64,000 bases of DNA from DATJIG01 sp050260515 (GCA_050260515.1 JBLNCI010000040.1:57135-121134), one strand, 5' to 3'. Positions 51,302 to 61,058 are shown, counted from the stretch's first letter. Numbers and translations are program-made. The notes: generated by a model not told the origin, from the letters alone.

Positions 51302-54300
51302 GTGTCCGAGCTCACCCTGAAGCACGGTCTTCGCTTCGAGGACCTCTACGATCACGCGGGCCTCGCCCGCCTCGACGGGGCGTTCCGCGCCGAGCTCGCC
51401 AAGTCCGATGCCGAGCTTGCCGCGCGTCTCGATGCGGCGCGGGTCGATCCCGACGCGCTGGGCCAGAAGCCCGAGGCCGACCTGCTGCTCGCCGTCGCGC
51501 CGTACTTCGAGGATTTCGTCGCCGATCTGTTCGGCATCCGCGCCGACGTGCAGGCGCTGGCCGAGAAGCACAACGCGCTCGCGCCGCTCTACGCCTGCAA
51601 GCGCCTGTTCGTGCAGCGCCGCGCCGCCAAGGCGGTGAAGGCCGACCAGATCGAGGGCCTCGACGGCCGCGCGCTCGAAGCCGAGCTGCTCGCCGTGCTC
51701 GGCATCGCGACGTTCGACGAGCTCGCGTTCGCGCGGACCGTCATGTCGTGGCTCGACGACGAGCCCGCCCACGAAGCGCCGCTCGCGCTGGCCGCGCGCT
51801 ACGCCGCGTGGGCGACGCTGTCGAAGCCCGGCCGCGAGCGCCACGCCGGCAGCGTGCTGTTCCATATTCCGGCGAAGATCGACCCGATCCACCTCGTGCA
51901 CGTCGAGAAGACGGAGCGCGACGGCGTCGCCGTGCTCGGGCTGCCGCAGGAGAAGCAGCGTCGCCGCGAGGGCTTCGGCCTGACCGACCCGCGCATGGAC
52001 ATGGTGGCGGCGCTCGATCACGCCCACTACTGCATCGTCTGCCACAACCAGGGCAAGGATTCCTGCTCGAAGGGTCTCAAGGACCGCAAGACCGGCGACT
52101 ACCAGAAGTCGGCGTTCGGCGTGTCCCTGCCGGGCTGCCCGCTCGACGAGCGCATCTCGGAGATGAACTCGCTCAAGTCCGAGGGCCACGCCATCGCGGC
52201 GCTTGCCGCCGTCGCCATCGACAACCCGATGTGCGCGGCGACCGGGCATCGCATCTGCAACGACTGCATGAAGGCCTGCATCTATCAGAAGCAGGAGCCG
52301 GTCAACATCCCGCAGGTCGAGACGCGCTCGCTCACCGACGTGCTCGATCTGCCGTGGGGCTTCGAGATCTACGCGCTGCTGACGCGGTGGAATCCGCTCA
52401 ACCTGCGCCGGCCGTATCCCAAGGTCGAGTCCGGCTACAAGGTGCTGGTCGTCGGCATGGGCCCGGCGGGCTTCACGCTCGCCCATCACCTGCTCAACGA
52501 GGGCCACGCGGTCGCCGCCATCGACGGCCTCAAGATCGAGCCGCTCGACCCGGTGCTCTCCGGCGTGAAGGCCGACGGCTCGCGCGTGCCGTTCAAGCCG
52601 GTGCGCGACTGGAAGTCGCTGCGCGAGAATCTCGACGACCGCACCATGGCGGGCTTCGGCGGCGTCGCCGAATACGGCATCACCGTCCGCTGGGACAAGA
52701 ACTTCCTCAAGCTGGTGCGCCTGCTGCTCGAGCGCCGCTCGACTTTTGCGCTCTACGGCGGGGTCCGCTTCGGCGGCACCATCACCGTCGAGGACGCGTT
52801 CGCGATGGGGTTCGATCACATAGCGCTGTGCGCCGGCGCCGGCCGTCCGACCTTCATCAGCATGCCCAACGCGCTCGCCCGCGGCGTGCGTCAGGCCTCC
52901 GACTTCCTCATGGGCCTGCAGCTCACCGGCGCGGCCAAGGCCGACTCGATCGCCAATCTCGTCGTGCGGCTGCCGGTGGTCGTCATCGGCGGCGGCCTCA
53001 CCGCCATCGACACCGCGACCGAATCGCTCGCCTACTACCCGGTGCAGGTCGAGAAGTTCCTCGCGCGCTACGAGACGCTGATCGCCGAGCGCGGCGAGGA
53101 GGCGGTGCGCGCCCGCTGGACGCCGTCCGAGGCCGAGATCGCCGAGGAGTTCCTCGCCCACGGCCGCGCGATCCGCGCCGAGCGTGAGACTGCGAAACGG
53201 GACAGCCGTGCGCCGAAGATCCGCGAGCTGTTGCAGTCGTGGGGCGGCGCCACCATCGCCTACCGCCGCTGGCTCACCGACAGCCCGAGCTACACGCTGA
53301 ACCACGAGGAAGTGGAGAAGGCGATGGAGGAGGGCATCGTCTTTGCCGAGGGCCTGAGCCCGGTCGAGGTCGAGATCGACGACGCCGGCCACGCCAAGGC
53401 GCTCGAGTGCGCGCGGATGGAGCCCGGCGACGACGGCCGCCTCCAGGACACCGGCACGACGGTGTTCCTGCCGGCGCGCACCATCCTGGTCGCCGCCGGC
53501 ACCCAGCCCAACACCGTGCTTGCCCGCGAATCCAACACGCCGATCGCGCTCGACGGCCGCCACTTCCAGGCGGTCGACGAGGACGGCAACTCGGTGCATC
53601 CGGAGCGCTCGGCGAAGCCCGCCAAGACCCACGTGCTGATGGCGGTCGAGCAGGACGGCAAGCGCGTCAGCTTCTTCGGCGACCTGCATCCGTCGTTCGC
53701 CGGCAACGTCGTCAAGGCGATGGCCTCGGCCAAACGCGGCTACCCGGTGGTCAGTCGCACGCTCGCCAGGCGCACGCCCGCGGGCCCGAGTCCGCGCGAG
53801 CTGTTCGCGACCCTCAACCGCGATCTCCGGCCGCGCGTCCACGCCGTCAACCGGCTCACGCCGACGATCATCGAGGTGGTGGTCGAGGCGCCGGCCGCGG
53901 CGCGCGCGTTCCAGCCGGGCCAGTTCTTCCGGCTGCAGAACTTCGAGACCGCGGCGCCGCTGGTCGACGGCACGCGGCTCGCAATGGAAGGCCTGGCGCT
54001 CACCGGTGCCTGGGTCGACCGCGACAGGGGCCTGGTCTCGGTGATCGTGCTCGAGATGGGCGGCTCGTCGGATCTGTGCGCGATGCTGAAGCCCGGGGAG
54101 CCCGTCGTGCTGATGGGCCCGACCGGCACGCCGACCCACACGCCGCCCAAGGAGACCGTGCTGCTGGTCGGCGGCGGCCTCGGCAACGCCGTGCTGTTCT
54201 CGATCGGCAAGGCGCTGCGCGCCGCCGGCTCGAAGGTGCTGTACGTCGCCGGCTACAAGAAGCGCATCGACCGCTACAAGGTCGAGGAGATCGAGGCCGC

Positions 54301-54811
54301 GGCCGACGTCGTCGTCTGGGCGTGCGACGAGGCGCCGGGGTTCACCCCCGACCGGCCGCAGGACGCGGCGTTCGTCGGCAACATCGTCGAGGCGATCAAG
54401 GCCTACGGCGAGGGCAAGCTCGGCGCGCCCGCGATCAAGCTGTCCGAGGTCGACCGCATCGTCGCGATCGGCTCCGACGCGATGATGGCCGCGGTGGGGC
54501 GCGCCCGCCACGGCGTGCTGCAGCCGCTGCTCAAGCCCGAGCATGCCGCGATCGGCTCGATCAACTCGCCGATGCAGTGCATGATGAAGGAGATCTGCGC
54601 GCAGTGCCTCCAGCCGCACGTCGATCCCAAGACCGGCGAGACCACGGTGGTGTTCTCCTGCTTCAACCAGGATCAGCCGCTCGATGAGGTGAACTTCGCC
54701 GGGCTGCGCGACCGGCTGTCGCAGAACGGCGTCCAGGAGAAGCTGACGGCGCAGTGGATCGACCGCTGCCTCAAGCGCCTCGGCGCCCGGACGGCGACGG
54801 CGGCCGAGTAG
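51302..54811 (+). CDS. Nfn-like fused flavoprotein oxidoreductase (GltD-type + PyrK/FNR-type)
   Basis: A 1169-residue iron-sulfur flavoprotein. Domains in order: a helical region unlike known domains (1-230); a cysteine-rich cluster region (C244, C247, C255, C279, C311, C319, C322, C326); a GltD/NfnB-like two-dinucleotide domain (FAD loop VVGMGPAGFTLA at 383, NAD(P) loop VVVIGGGLTAIDTA at 559); and an FNR/PyrK-like domain (about 845-1130). The last has GGGLGNAVLFSIG and a [2Fe-2S] set C1093-x5-C1099-x2-C1102-x17-C1120. NfnA and NfnB are normally separate subunits. It likely moves NAD(P)H electrons to the adjacent siroheme reductase. Start GTG 51302 with GGAG upstream. Confidence 0.85.
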   Translation: MSELTLKHGLRFEDLYDHAGLARLDGAFRAELAKSDAELAARLDAARVDPDALGQKPEADLLLAVAPYFEDFVADLFGIRADVQALAEKHNALAPLYACKRLFVQRRAAKAVKADQIEGLDGRALEAELLAVLGIATFDELAFARTVMSWLDDEPAHEAPLALAARYAAWATLSKPGRERHAGSVLFHIPAKIDPIHLVHVEKTERDGVAVLGLPQEKQRRREGFGLTDPRMDMVAALDHAHYCIVCHNQGKDSCSKGLKDRKTGDYQKSAFGVSLPGCPLDERISEMNSLKSEGHAIAALAAVAIDNPMCAATGHRICNDCMKACIYQKQEPVNIPQVETRSLTDVLDLPWGFEIYALLTRWNPLNLRRPYPKVESGYKVLVVGMGPAGFTLAHHLLNEGHAVAAIDGLKIEPLDPVLSGVKADGSRVPFKPVRDWKSLRENLDDRTMAGFGGVAEYGITVRWDKNFLKLVRLLLERRSTFALYGGVRFGGTITVEDAFAMGFDHIALCAGAGRPTFISMPNALARGVRQASDFLMGLQLTGAAKADSIANLVVRLPVVVIGGGLTAIDTATESLAYYPVQVEKFLARYETLIAERGEEAVRARWTPSEAEIAEEFLAHGRAIRAERETAKRDSRAPKIRELLQSWGGATIAYRRWLTDSPSYTLNHEEVEKAMEEGIVFAEGLSPVEVEIDDAGHAKALECARMEPGDDGRLQDTGTTVFLPARTILVAAGTQPNTVLARESNTPIALDGRHFQAVDEDGNSVHPERSAKPAKTHVLMAVEQDGKRVSFFGDLHPSFAGNVVKAMASAKRGYPVVSRTLARRTPAGPSPRELFATLNRDLRPRVHAVNRLTPTIIEVVVEAPAAARAFQPGQFFRLQNFETAAPLVDGTRLAMEGLALTGAWVDRDRGLVSVIVLEMGGSSDLCAMLKPGEPVVLMGPTGTPTHTPPKETVLLVGGGLGNAVLFSIGKALRAAGSKVLYVAGYKKRIDRYKVEEIEAAADVVVWACDEAPGFTPDRPQDAAFVGNIVEAIKAYGEGKLGAPAIKLSEVDRIVAIGSDAMMAAVGRARHGVLQPLLKPEHAAIGSINSPMQCMMKEICAQCLQPHVDPKTGETTVVFSCFNQDQPLDEVNFAGLRDRLSQNGVQEKLTAQWIDRCLKRLGARTATAAE

Positions 54812-54875
54812 CGAGAGGGGCTTGGCGCGGGCACTCGTCCGCGCCACACTCGTTCCGGCAGCGAAGGAGCGACCC

Positions 54876-55370
54876 ATGTCCCGTGCCGCGAGTCACGTCC
54901 GTCTCGATTACGCCGAGTTCCGCAAGCGGGCGCCCCAGGTCGCCGACGCGCTGACCGCGCTGAGCAAGACCGCGCGCGAGAACGGGATCGAGCCCGACCT
55001 CGTCGAGCTGATCAAGATCCGCGCCTCGCAGATCAACGGCTGCGCGTTCTGCCTCCAGTACCACCTCAATGAGGCGCGCAGGCTCGGCGTCGCGCCGGAG
55101 AAGCTCGACCTCGTCGCGACGTGGCGCGAGGCCGGCATCTACTCGGCCCGCGAACAGGCGGCGCTCGCCTGGACCGAGGCGCTGACCGAGGTCTCGCGCA
55201 ACGGCGCGCCCGAGGACGTCTACGAGGAGGTCGTCGCGCGCTTCGGCGACACCCAGGCGCTGTTCCTCACCGTCGCCGTCGCGACGATCAACACCTGGAA
55301 CCGCATCGGCGTCGCGTTCACGTTCGCCCCGCCGATCCCCAAGCCTGCGGCCGCGCGGGCGGCGGGCTGA
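54876..55370 (+). CDS. AhpD-like alkylhydroperoxidase, CxxC type
   Basis: A 164-residue carboxymuconolactone-decarboxylase/AhpD-fold protein. Unlike the tandem pair at 34-35 kb, it carries the redox CxxC in NGCAFCLQYHLNEARRLG, followed by the conserved histidine. The upstream core is LVELIKIRASQIN. It is expected to reduce peroxides or act in a thiol relay. ATG at 54876 with AAGGAG in front, 64 bp after the flavoprotein gene. Physiological partner unknown. Confidence 0.88.
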   Translation: MSRAASHVRLDYAEFRKRAPQVADALTALSKTARENGIEPDLVELIKIRASQINGCAFCLQYHLNEARRLGVAPEKLDLVATWREAGIYSAREQAALAWTEALTEVSRNGAPEDVYEEVVARFGDTQALFLTVAVATINTWNRIGVAFTFAPPIPKPAAARAAG

Positions 55371-55499
55371 GGTTTCGGCTGCGGGCCGATTTTTGCCCAC
55401 GCTTTCACCGGCGATGGACGGCCGGCATCATCGTTCCTACATGTTGTCGCGGCGCGCGCCCCGAACCGGGGGCCATGAGCCGCAAAGGAGATCGTTGCG

Positions 55500-56108
55500 A
55501 TGGACACCGTGATGCGCGTTCCGCGTTGGCTCCTCAACCTCGGAGCCCTGCTGCTGCTGGCGGGCAGCCTGTCAGGGTGCGGGATCAACGAAGTGCCGCG
55601 GCTCGACGAGCAGGTGAAGGCGGCGTGGGGCCAGGTCCAGAATCAGTACCAGCGCCGCGCCGACCTCGTGCCCAACCTGGTCGAGACCGTCCGCGGCTAC
55701 GCCAACCAGGAGCGCCAGACGCTGCAGGCGGTGGTCGAGGCGCGCGCGAAAGCCACGCAGATGCAGATCCCGGCCAACATCACCGAGAACCCCGAGGCCT
55801 TCAAGCAGTTCCAGGAGAATCAGGCGCAGTTGTCGACGAGCCTCGCGCGCCTGCTCGCGGTCGTCGAGAACTATCCCGACCTCAAGTCGAACCAGAACTT
55901 CCTGTCGCTCCAGAGCCAGCTCGAGGGCACCGAGAACCGCATCGCCATCGCGCGGCGCGACTACATCCAGGCGGTGCAGGCCTACAACACCAACCTCCGC
56001 ACGATTCCCGGGCGCTGGATCGCGGCGATCTTCTATCCCGACGCCAAGGTGAAGGAGAACTTCACCACGACGGAGGAGAACCAGCGCGCGCCGCAGGTGA
56101 AGTTCTGA
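55500..56108 (+). CDS. LemA family lipoprotein
   Basis: A 202-residue envelope protein. The signal peptide ends in LSGCG (lipobox, Cys about 27), followed by the LemA core INEVPRLDEQVKAAWGQV, RRADLVPNLVETVRGY and AIARRDYIQAVQAYN. Function of LemA is poorly known; it is commonly encoded with TPM-domain proteins, as here (next two genes). ATG at 55500 with AAAGGAG upstream. Confidence 0.92.
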   Translation: MDTVMRVPRWLLNLGALLLLAGSLSGCGINEVPRLDEQVKAAWGQVQNQYQRRADLVPNLVETVRGYANQERQTLQAVVEARAKATQMQIPANITENPEAFKQFQENQAQLSTSLARLLAVVENYPDLKSNQNFLSLQSQLEGTENRIAIARRDYIQAVQAYNTNLRTIPGRWIAAIFYPDAKVKENFTTTEENQRAPQVKF

Positions 56109-56112
56109 TCTC

Positions 56113-56919
56113 GTGGTCATGACGCGGTCGCTCGTGTTCGTTGTCAGACCGGCGCGGCTCCTCGCGCTGGTGGCGCTCGCGCTTGCCGTCGCGTTCCCGG
56201 CCGCCGCGCAGGAGCTGAAGTTCCCAGCCTTCACCGGCTACGTCGTCGACGACGCCGGCATCCTCTCGCAGCAGACCCGTACCCGACTCACCCAGGTGCT
56301 CGGCGACTTCCAGCGCGCCACCAATCAGCAGCTCGTCGTCGCCACCGTGAAGTCCCTGCAGGGCCATCCGATCGAGGACTACGGCTATCAGCTCGGGCGT
56401 GCGTGGGGCGTCGGCCAGCGCGGCAAGGATACCGGCGCGATCCTGCTGGTCGCGCCCAACGAGCGCGCGGTGCGGATCGAGGTCGGCTACGGCCTCGAGG
56501 GCACGCTCACCGACGCGCTGTCGCGCAGCATCATCGAGCAGCGGATCCTGCCCGCGTTCCGCAACGGCGATTACAACGGCGGCGTCGTCGCCGGTGTGGC
56601 GGCGATCCTGCGCACGCTCGGCTACGACCCGGCCGCGGCCGGGCTGCCCTCCGCGGCGCCGGCGAAGTCGAGCACCGGGCAGATTCCGCCGTTCCTGTTC
56701 TTCGTCTTCATCGTCCTGCTGTTCGCGTTCCTCCGCGCCCAGCGCCGCGCGATGAGCGGTCCGCCCGGCCTGTGGCGGCGCAGCTCGCGCGGCGTCTACC
56801 CGGTCATCTTCCCCGGCGGTGGCTGGGGCGGCGGCGGATTCGGTGGAGGCGGTGGCGGCGGGTTCGGCGGCGGTGGCGGGGGTTCGTTCGGCGGCGGAGG
56901 CGCGTCGGGACGATGGTGA
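56113..56919 (+). CDS. TPM-domain membrane protein (YgcG-like), Gly-rich tail
   Basis: A 268-residue protein with signal peptide (ending AAAQE), a TPM domain (about 40-165: GYVVDDAGILSQQTRTRL, GAILLVAPNERAVRIEVG, YGLEGTLTDALSR), one transmembrane helix (about 196-211) and a C-terminal glycine-rich tail. TPM_phosphatase-like domains occur in envelope stress and photosystem-repair proteins. GTG at 56113 or ATG at 56119; it follows lemA by 4 bp. Overlaps the next gene by 7 bp. Confidence 0.88.
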   Translation: MVMTRSLVFVVRPARLLALVALALAVAFPAAAQELKFPAFTGYVVDDAGILSQQTRTRLTQVLGDFQRATNQQLVVATVKSLQGHPIEDYGYQLGRAWGVGQRGKDTGAILLVAPNERAVRIEVGYGLEGTLTDALSRSIIEQRILPAFRNGDYNGGVVAGVAAILRTLGYDPAAAGLPSAAPAKSSTGQIPPFLFFVFIVLLFAFLRAQRRAMSGPPGLWRRSSRGVYPVIFPGGGWGGGGFGGGGGGGFGGGGGGSFGGGGASGRW

Positions 56920-57527
56920 TGCGGCTGTCGCAGAACGACGAGCGCCGCGTCGAGCAGGCGATCGCTGCGCTTGAGCGCCGGACGGCGGCCGAGCTCGCGG
57001 TCGTGGTCGCGCGTCGCAGCCACGACTATGCCGCGCATCCGTTCCTGTGGGCGGCGCTGGTCGCGTTCGCCGCGGGTATCGCCGCCGCTCTCGCGTGGCC
57101 GATATTGACGGGCGGCGACGTGGTGCTGGTCGAGGGCGTCGCCTTCGCGCTGGTCTACATGGCGCTGCACTTCACCACGCTGGGCGTCGCGCTGGTGCCG
57201 CGGCGGCTCAGGGAACGCTACGTCCACCGCGCGGCGCGCGCCGAGTTCGCGACGCTCGTGGCGCAGCAGACCGAGTCGCTCAACGGCATGCTGCTCTACG
57301 TGTCGGTCGCGGAGCGGATGGTGGTCGTGCTGGTCGACCGCGCGATCAAGGCGCGGGTGCCGGCCGAGACGTGGTCCGGCATCGTCGAGCGATTCCGCGC
57401 CTCGAACGCGTCGCTGGTGGAGCGGCTCCTGCCGGCGATCGAGGGCTGCGCCGCGGCGCTCGAGCCGCACTTCCCGCCGGTCCCCGGCCAGAAGGACGAG
57501 ATCCCGAACAAGGTCGAGCGGCGCTGA
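56913..57527 (+). CDS. TPM-domain membrane protein
   Basis: A 204-residue paralogous type. TPM-like N-terminus (DERRVEQAIAALERRTAAEL), two central hydrophobic helices (about 44-62 and 69-90), then a second half with LLYVSVAERMVVVLVDRAI. It matches the family encoded third in lemA operons. The ATG at 56913 overlaps the preceding stop codon region, indicating translational coupling. No catalytic motif identified. Confidence 0.82.
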   Translation: MVMRLSQNDERRVEQAIAALERRTAAELAVVVARRSHDYAAHPFLWAALVAFAAGIAAALAWPILTGGDVVLVEGVAFALVYMALHFTTLGVALVPRRLRERYVHRAARAEFATLVAQQTESLNGMLLYVSVAERMVVVLVDRAIKARVPAETWSGIVERFRASNASLVERLLPAIEGCAAALEPHFPPVPGQKDEIPNKVERR

Positions 57528-57569
57528 GCGGCGGCTTGCACGCCGCCGCATTTTAGAGGTGAGCGGCGG

Positions 57570-58631
57570 CTACGGCGTGCCCGCCGACTGCAGCGCCGCC
57601 TGCACCCGCTTCACCACGTCCTTCGGCGCCTTGTAGAGCCCGTCGACGATCGTCGCCGTCTCGGCGGCGTCCGACACCTCGATGTCGATCTACGCGCGCT
57701 CGGCGTCGGCGACGAACTCGGCGTCGCGCATCGTGTCGACGACGGCCTTGGCAAGCGCCGCGACGCGGTCCTTGGGCGTGCCCGGGGGCGCGGCCAGCGG
57801 ACGGCCGAGCGCCAGCGGCGCGAACAGGAACTCGAGGGCGGCGCGGATCTCCGGCGTCTTGGCCTCGTCGAGGATGTTGGGCACGTCCGGATAGGCGGGA
57901 TCGCTCCGGGTGCCCGCCTGTGCGACGAGGATCACCTTGCCTTCCGAGGCCGCCGAGCCGACCACGGTGCGGAACGAGGTCGTGGTGATGCCGCACGCCC
58001 CGGCGATCTCGCCGCGCTCCATGGCGAGCACGCGCTCGGGCGTGCCGGGGTAGCCGGCGATCACCTTGAACTTCATGCCGAGGAGCTCGCGGTAGACGAT
58101 CGGGAACGAATACGCCTGGGCGCCGACCCCAGACGCGCCGACGACGACCTCGCGGGTGTAGAAGTCGGCGATGGTCTTCACGCCGCTCGCCGCCGACACA
58201 ATGCAGGTGTCGTAGTCGAACTTCATGTTGCCGAGCCACTCGAACTTGCGGCCGTCGAACTTCGCCTGCGGATTCTCGAAGACGTGCTCCTGGACCGCGG
58301 TGCCGCGCACCATGCCGATGAACGAGCCGTCCTTCGGCGCGGTGTTGTAGATCTGGTTGGCGAGCACCATGCCGCCGCCGGCGCCGATGTTCTGCACCAC
58401 CGTCGCGGGCTCGCCGGGGACGAACCGCCCGATGTGGCGGGCCAGCAGCCGCGTGTAGGCGTCGTAGCTGCCGCCGGCGTTCGACGGCGCGCCCATCGTC
58501 AGCTTGTGGCCCTTGTAGAACGCGGCGACGTCGTCGGCGCGGGCGGCCGTCGCGGCGATCAGGGTGGCCAGGAGCGCGCCGACGCCGAGCAGGTGATTCA
58601 CGAACCGACGCTTCACGCGGTGAAGTGACAT
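57570..58631 (-). pseudogene. Bug/TctC-type solute-binding protein gene with in-frame amber codon
   Basis: Periplasmic binding protein for tripartite tricarboxylate transporters (Bug family). Signal peptide ends ATAARADD. The body shows the family pattern GGSYDAYTRLLARHIGRFVP, VVQNIGAGGGMVLANQIY and GMKFKVIAGYPGTPERVLAM. Codon 314 (57690-57692) is TAG. The same frame then continues for 39 codons (IDIEVSDAAETATIVDGLY...) to a normal stop at 57570, and this tail aligns with the end of the intact paralogue at 59964. Thus it is a nonsense mutation, a sequencing error or a rare readthrough. The shortened product would lack the last helices. Start ATG 58631. Confidence 0.8.
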
Positions 58632-58717
58632 GGTGATCTCCCTGTCTGGCCCTCCGCTTGTCGCGCGGATTGCCGGTTCACTCACCTTGCACTTGAACGG
58701 ACGTCGGCGGGGCCCTG

Positions 58718-59680
58718 TCAGGCGACCTTCGGGGACCTCCGCCTGGCACTCTCGAGACCGTTGGTCGGCCGCCGTGCCTCCCACGGCGGAACGCGGAACC
58801 GCTCGGCGAGAAAATCGACGAACAGCCGGACTTTCTTGGGCGGCATCGCGCCGTAGGGATAGACGACGTAGAGCGGCCGCTCCGGCACCGCGTAGTCGGT
58901 CAACAGCGCCTTGAGGCGGCCGGCGCTAAGCGCCTCCGCAGCGCAGTAGGTCGGCAGCACCGCGATACCGATGCCGGCGCACGCCGCGTGCAGCAGGGCG
59001 ATCACGCTGTTGGCGGTGAACGTGCCCTGCACCTTGACGTCGACCGCCTTATTGCCGTGCTCGAAATGCCAGAGCCGGTCGGCGCCGAGCGTCATGTGGG
59101 TGAGGCAGTTGTGGTCGGCGAGGTCCTTGGGCGTCGTCGGCGTGCCGTGGCGCTTCAGGTACTCGGGCGAGGCGCAGGTCACCCACTTGAGGGTCGCGAG
59201 CTTGCGGGCGACGAGCGAGGAGTCCTCGATCGCCGACAGCCGCACCGCGACGTCGAAGCCCTGGGTCACCAGATTGATCGCGTGCAGCGACGAGTCGTCG
59301 AGCACGAAGTTGACGCGGATGTCGGGGTAGCGGTGGGCGAACGCGGCCACCGCGTCGCACATGTGGAGGTTGGCGAACGACTTGGGCGAGAGGACCCGCA
59401 GCGTGCCGCGCGGCTCCTTCTGCAGGTCGCGCAGGCTGCGCTCCTCGTCCTCGATCTCGCCGAGGATGCGGCGGCAGAAGTCGTAGTACTCGGCGCCGAT
59501 CTCGGTGAGGTTGAGTGTCCGCGTGGTGCGGTTGAGGAGCCGCGCGCCGAGATGCTCCTCGAGCGCCTGGACGTGCTTGGTGACCAGCGCGCGCGACAGG
59601 CCGAGCTCGCGCGCCGCGGTCGAGAAGCTCTTCGCGCGGACGACGCGCACGAAGCTCTCCATCGTCTTGAAGCGTTCCAT
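58718..59680 (-). CDS. LysR-family transcriptional regulator
   Basis: A 320-residue regulator. Winged helix-turn-helix at residues 1-60 (SFVRVVRAKSFSTAARELGL, SRALVTKHVQALEEHLGARL, LNRTTRTLNLTEIG), followed by the effector-binding domain (RVLSPKSFANLHMCDAVAAF through LYVVYPYGAMPPKK). It is CrgA/PecT-like in layout. Located between two Bug-type binding-protein genes; divergent from the intact one (283 bp between starts), which it probably controls in response to the transported acid. ATG at 59680. Confidence 0.92.
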   Translation of the reverse strand: MERFKTMESFVRVVRAKSFSTAARELGLSRALVTKHVQALEEHLGARLLNRTTRTLNLTEIGAEYYDFCRRILGEIEDEERSLRDLQKEPRGTLRVLSPKSFANLHMCDAVAAFAHRYPDIRVNFVLDDSSLHAINLVTQGFDVAVRLSAIEDSSLVARKLATLKWVTCASPEYLKRHGTPTTPKDLADHNCLTHMTLGADRLWHFEHGNKAVDVKVQGTFTANSVIALLHAACAGIGIAVLPTYCAAEALSAGRLKALLTDYAVPERPLYVVYPYGAMPPKKVRLFVDFLAERFRVPPWEARRPTNGLESARRRSPKVA

Positions 59681-59963
59681 TCCGCGCCGGCAAATTGTTC
59701 AGCGAAATTCAACAGTATTCTTACCGTTTGGCCGGTTCCGTCGTCCACGATTTTCGCCTATTCCTTCATGGCACCGCCGCGCTGCGGCGGAACGAGATTT
59801 CGGGGAGGCCGGCAGGGAGCCAAAGGCCCGGACAAGCAGGAAGTGTTCGAACGCGTGCGGCGCGACGACTTCGCGACGCACGCGCTTCTTGCGTCTGAGG
59901 CATGCGGTTCCCGTCGGCGTGTCGGGCGGCCCGTCGGCCGCCCAATCAGCGGAGGCAGCGAAG

Positions 59964-61001
59964 ATGAAAACCGGCTTGGCGCGGAAACTCTGGGTGGGCG
60001 TCGCGGCGGCAGCGGCGGTGACGGCGGCGGGCAGCGACGTGCGCGCGCAGTCGGTCGAGAGCTTCTACAAGGGCAAGCAGATCCAGGTCGTCATCGGCTA
60101 CTCGCCGGGCGGCCTCTACGACATCACCGCGCGCCTGCTGTCGCGCCACATGGGCCATCACATCCCCGGCAACCCGGCGATGATCCCGCAGAACATGCCG
60201 GCCTCGGGCAGCATCCGGGCGATCCTCACGCTCTACAACGTGTCGCCCAAGGACGGCACCGCGCTCGGCGTCGTTGCCCGCAGCTACGCGATCGATCCGA
60301 TCTTCAACCCCATCGCCGAGAAGTACGACCCGACCAGGTTCAATCCGATCGGCAGCACGTCGTCCGAGGTGTCGGTGGCGGTGACCTGGCACACCTCGCC
60401 GGTGAAGACCTTCGAGGATCTTTTCACCCACGAGATCACGGTCGGCTCGACCGGCCAGACCGACGACACCGCGCGGTTCCCGCTGCTCACGAAGAAGCTC
60501 ACGCCGGCGAAGATCAAGATCGTCACCGGCTATCCCGGCGGCAACGACGTGACGATGGCGATGGAGAAGGGCGAGGTCGACGGCCGCTTCGGCTGGTCGT
60601 GGGGCAGCGTGAAAGTGCGGTCGCGCGACTGGCTCGAGCAGAAGAAGATCAACATCCTGCTCCAGATGGGGATGAAGAAGGCGCCCGACCTGCCGGACAC
60701 GCCGTTCATCATGGACTACGCCAAGTCCGACCTCGACCGTCAGGCGCTGGAGCTGATCTTCGCGCCGCAGGCGGCGGCCTGGCCGCTGATCGCGCCGCCG
60801 GCGCTTCCGGCCGACCGCCTCAAGGCGCTGCGCGCGGCGTTCATGGAGACGATGACCGATCCCGCGTTCGTCGCCGAGGCGACCAAGCTCAACGTCGAGA
60901 TCGAGCCGATGTCCGGCGAGGAGATCGCGAGCATGGTCGAGCGCATCCTGAGCTTCCCGCCGGCGGCGATCGACCGCGCCAAGCAACTGACGACGCAATA
61001 A
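59964..61001 (+). CDS. Bug/TctC-type solute-binding protein
   Basis: Periplasmic binding protein of 345 residues with signal peptide (ending VRAQS). Family motifs: IQVVIGYSPGGLYDITARLL, MIPQNMPASGSIRAILTLY, and GYPGGNDVTMAMEKGEVDGR. It should capture a carboxylate for a TctAB permease, but no tctA or tctB gene is in the window, as is common for expanded Bug families. ATG at 59964 with GGAGG upstream. Divergent from the LysR gene. It is a paralogue of the interrupted copy at 57570-58631. Confidence 0.9.
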   Translation: MKTGLARKLWVGVAAAAAVTAAGSDVRAQSVESFYKGKQIQVVIGYSPGGLYDITARLLSRHMGHHIPGNPAMIPQNMPASGSIRAILTLYNVSPKDGTALGVVARSYAIDPIFNPIAEKYDPTRFNPIGSTSSEVSVAVTWHTSPVKTFEDLFTHEITVGSTGQTDDTARFPLLTKKLTPAKIKIVTGYPGGNDVTMAMEKGEVDGRFGWSWGSVKVRSRDWLEQKKINILLQMGMKKAPDLPDTPFIMDYAKSDLDRQALELIFAPQAAAWPLIAPPALPADRLKALRAAFMETMTDPAFVAEATKLNVEIEPMSGEEIASMVERILSFPPAAIDRAKQLTTQ

Positions 61002-61026
61002 GCGGCGGATCCGTCCGTGCGACGCG

Positions 61027-61058
61027 ATGGGCGGGCCAATGGCCCGCCCATTTGCGTT
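61027..61058 (+). terminator. Terminator after the Bug-type gene
   Basis: ATGGGCGGGCC-AAT-GGCCCGCCCAT, 11-bp perfect stem, followed by TTGCGTTT, 25 bp after the stop codon. Confidence 0.8.

Noticed and set aside
57690..57692. Pyrrolysine or programmed readthrough at the TAG codon
   Set aside because: No pylTSBCD genes or stimulatory downstream structure are evident, and the family is not known to use it; a simple nonsense mutation or sequencing error is more likely.
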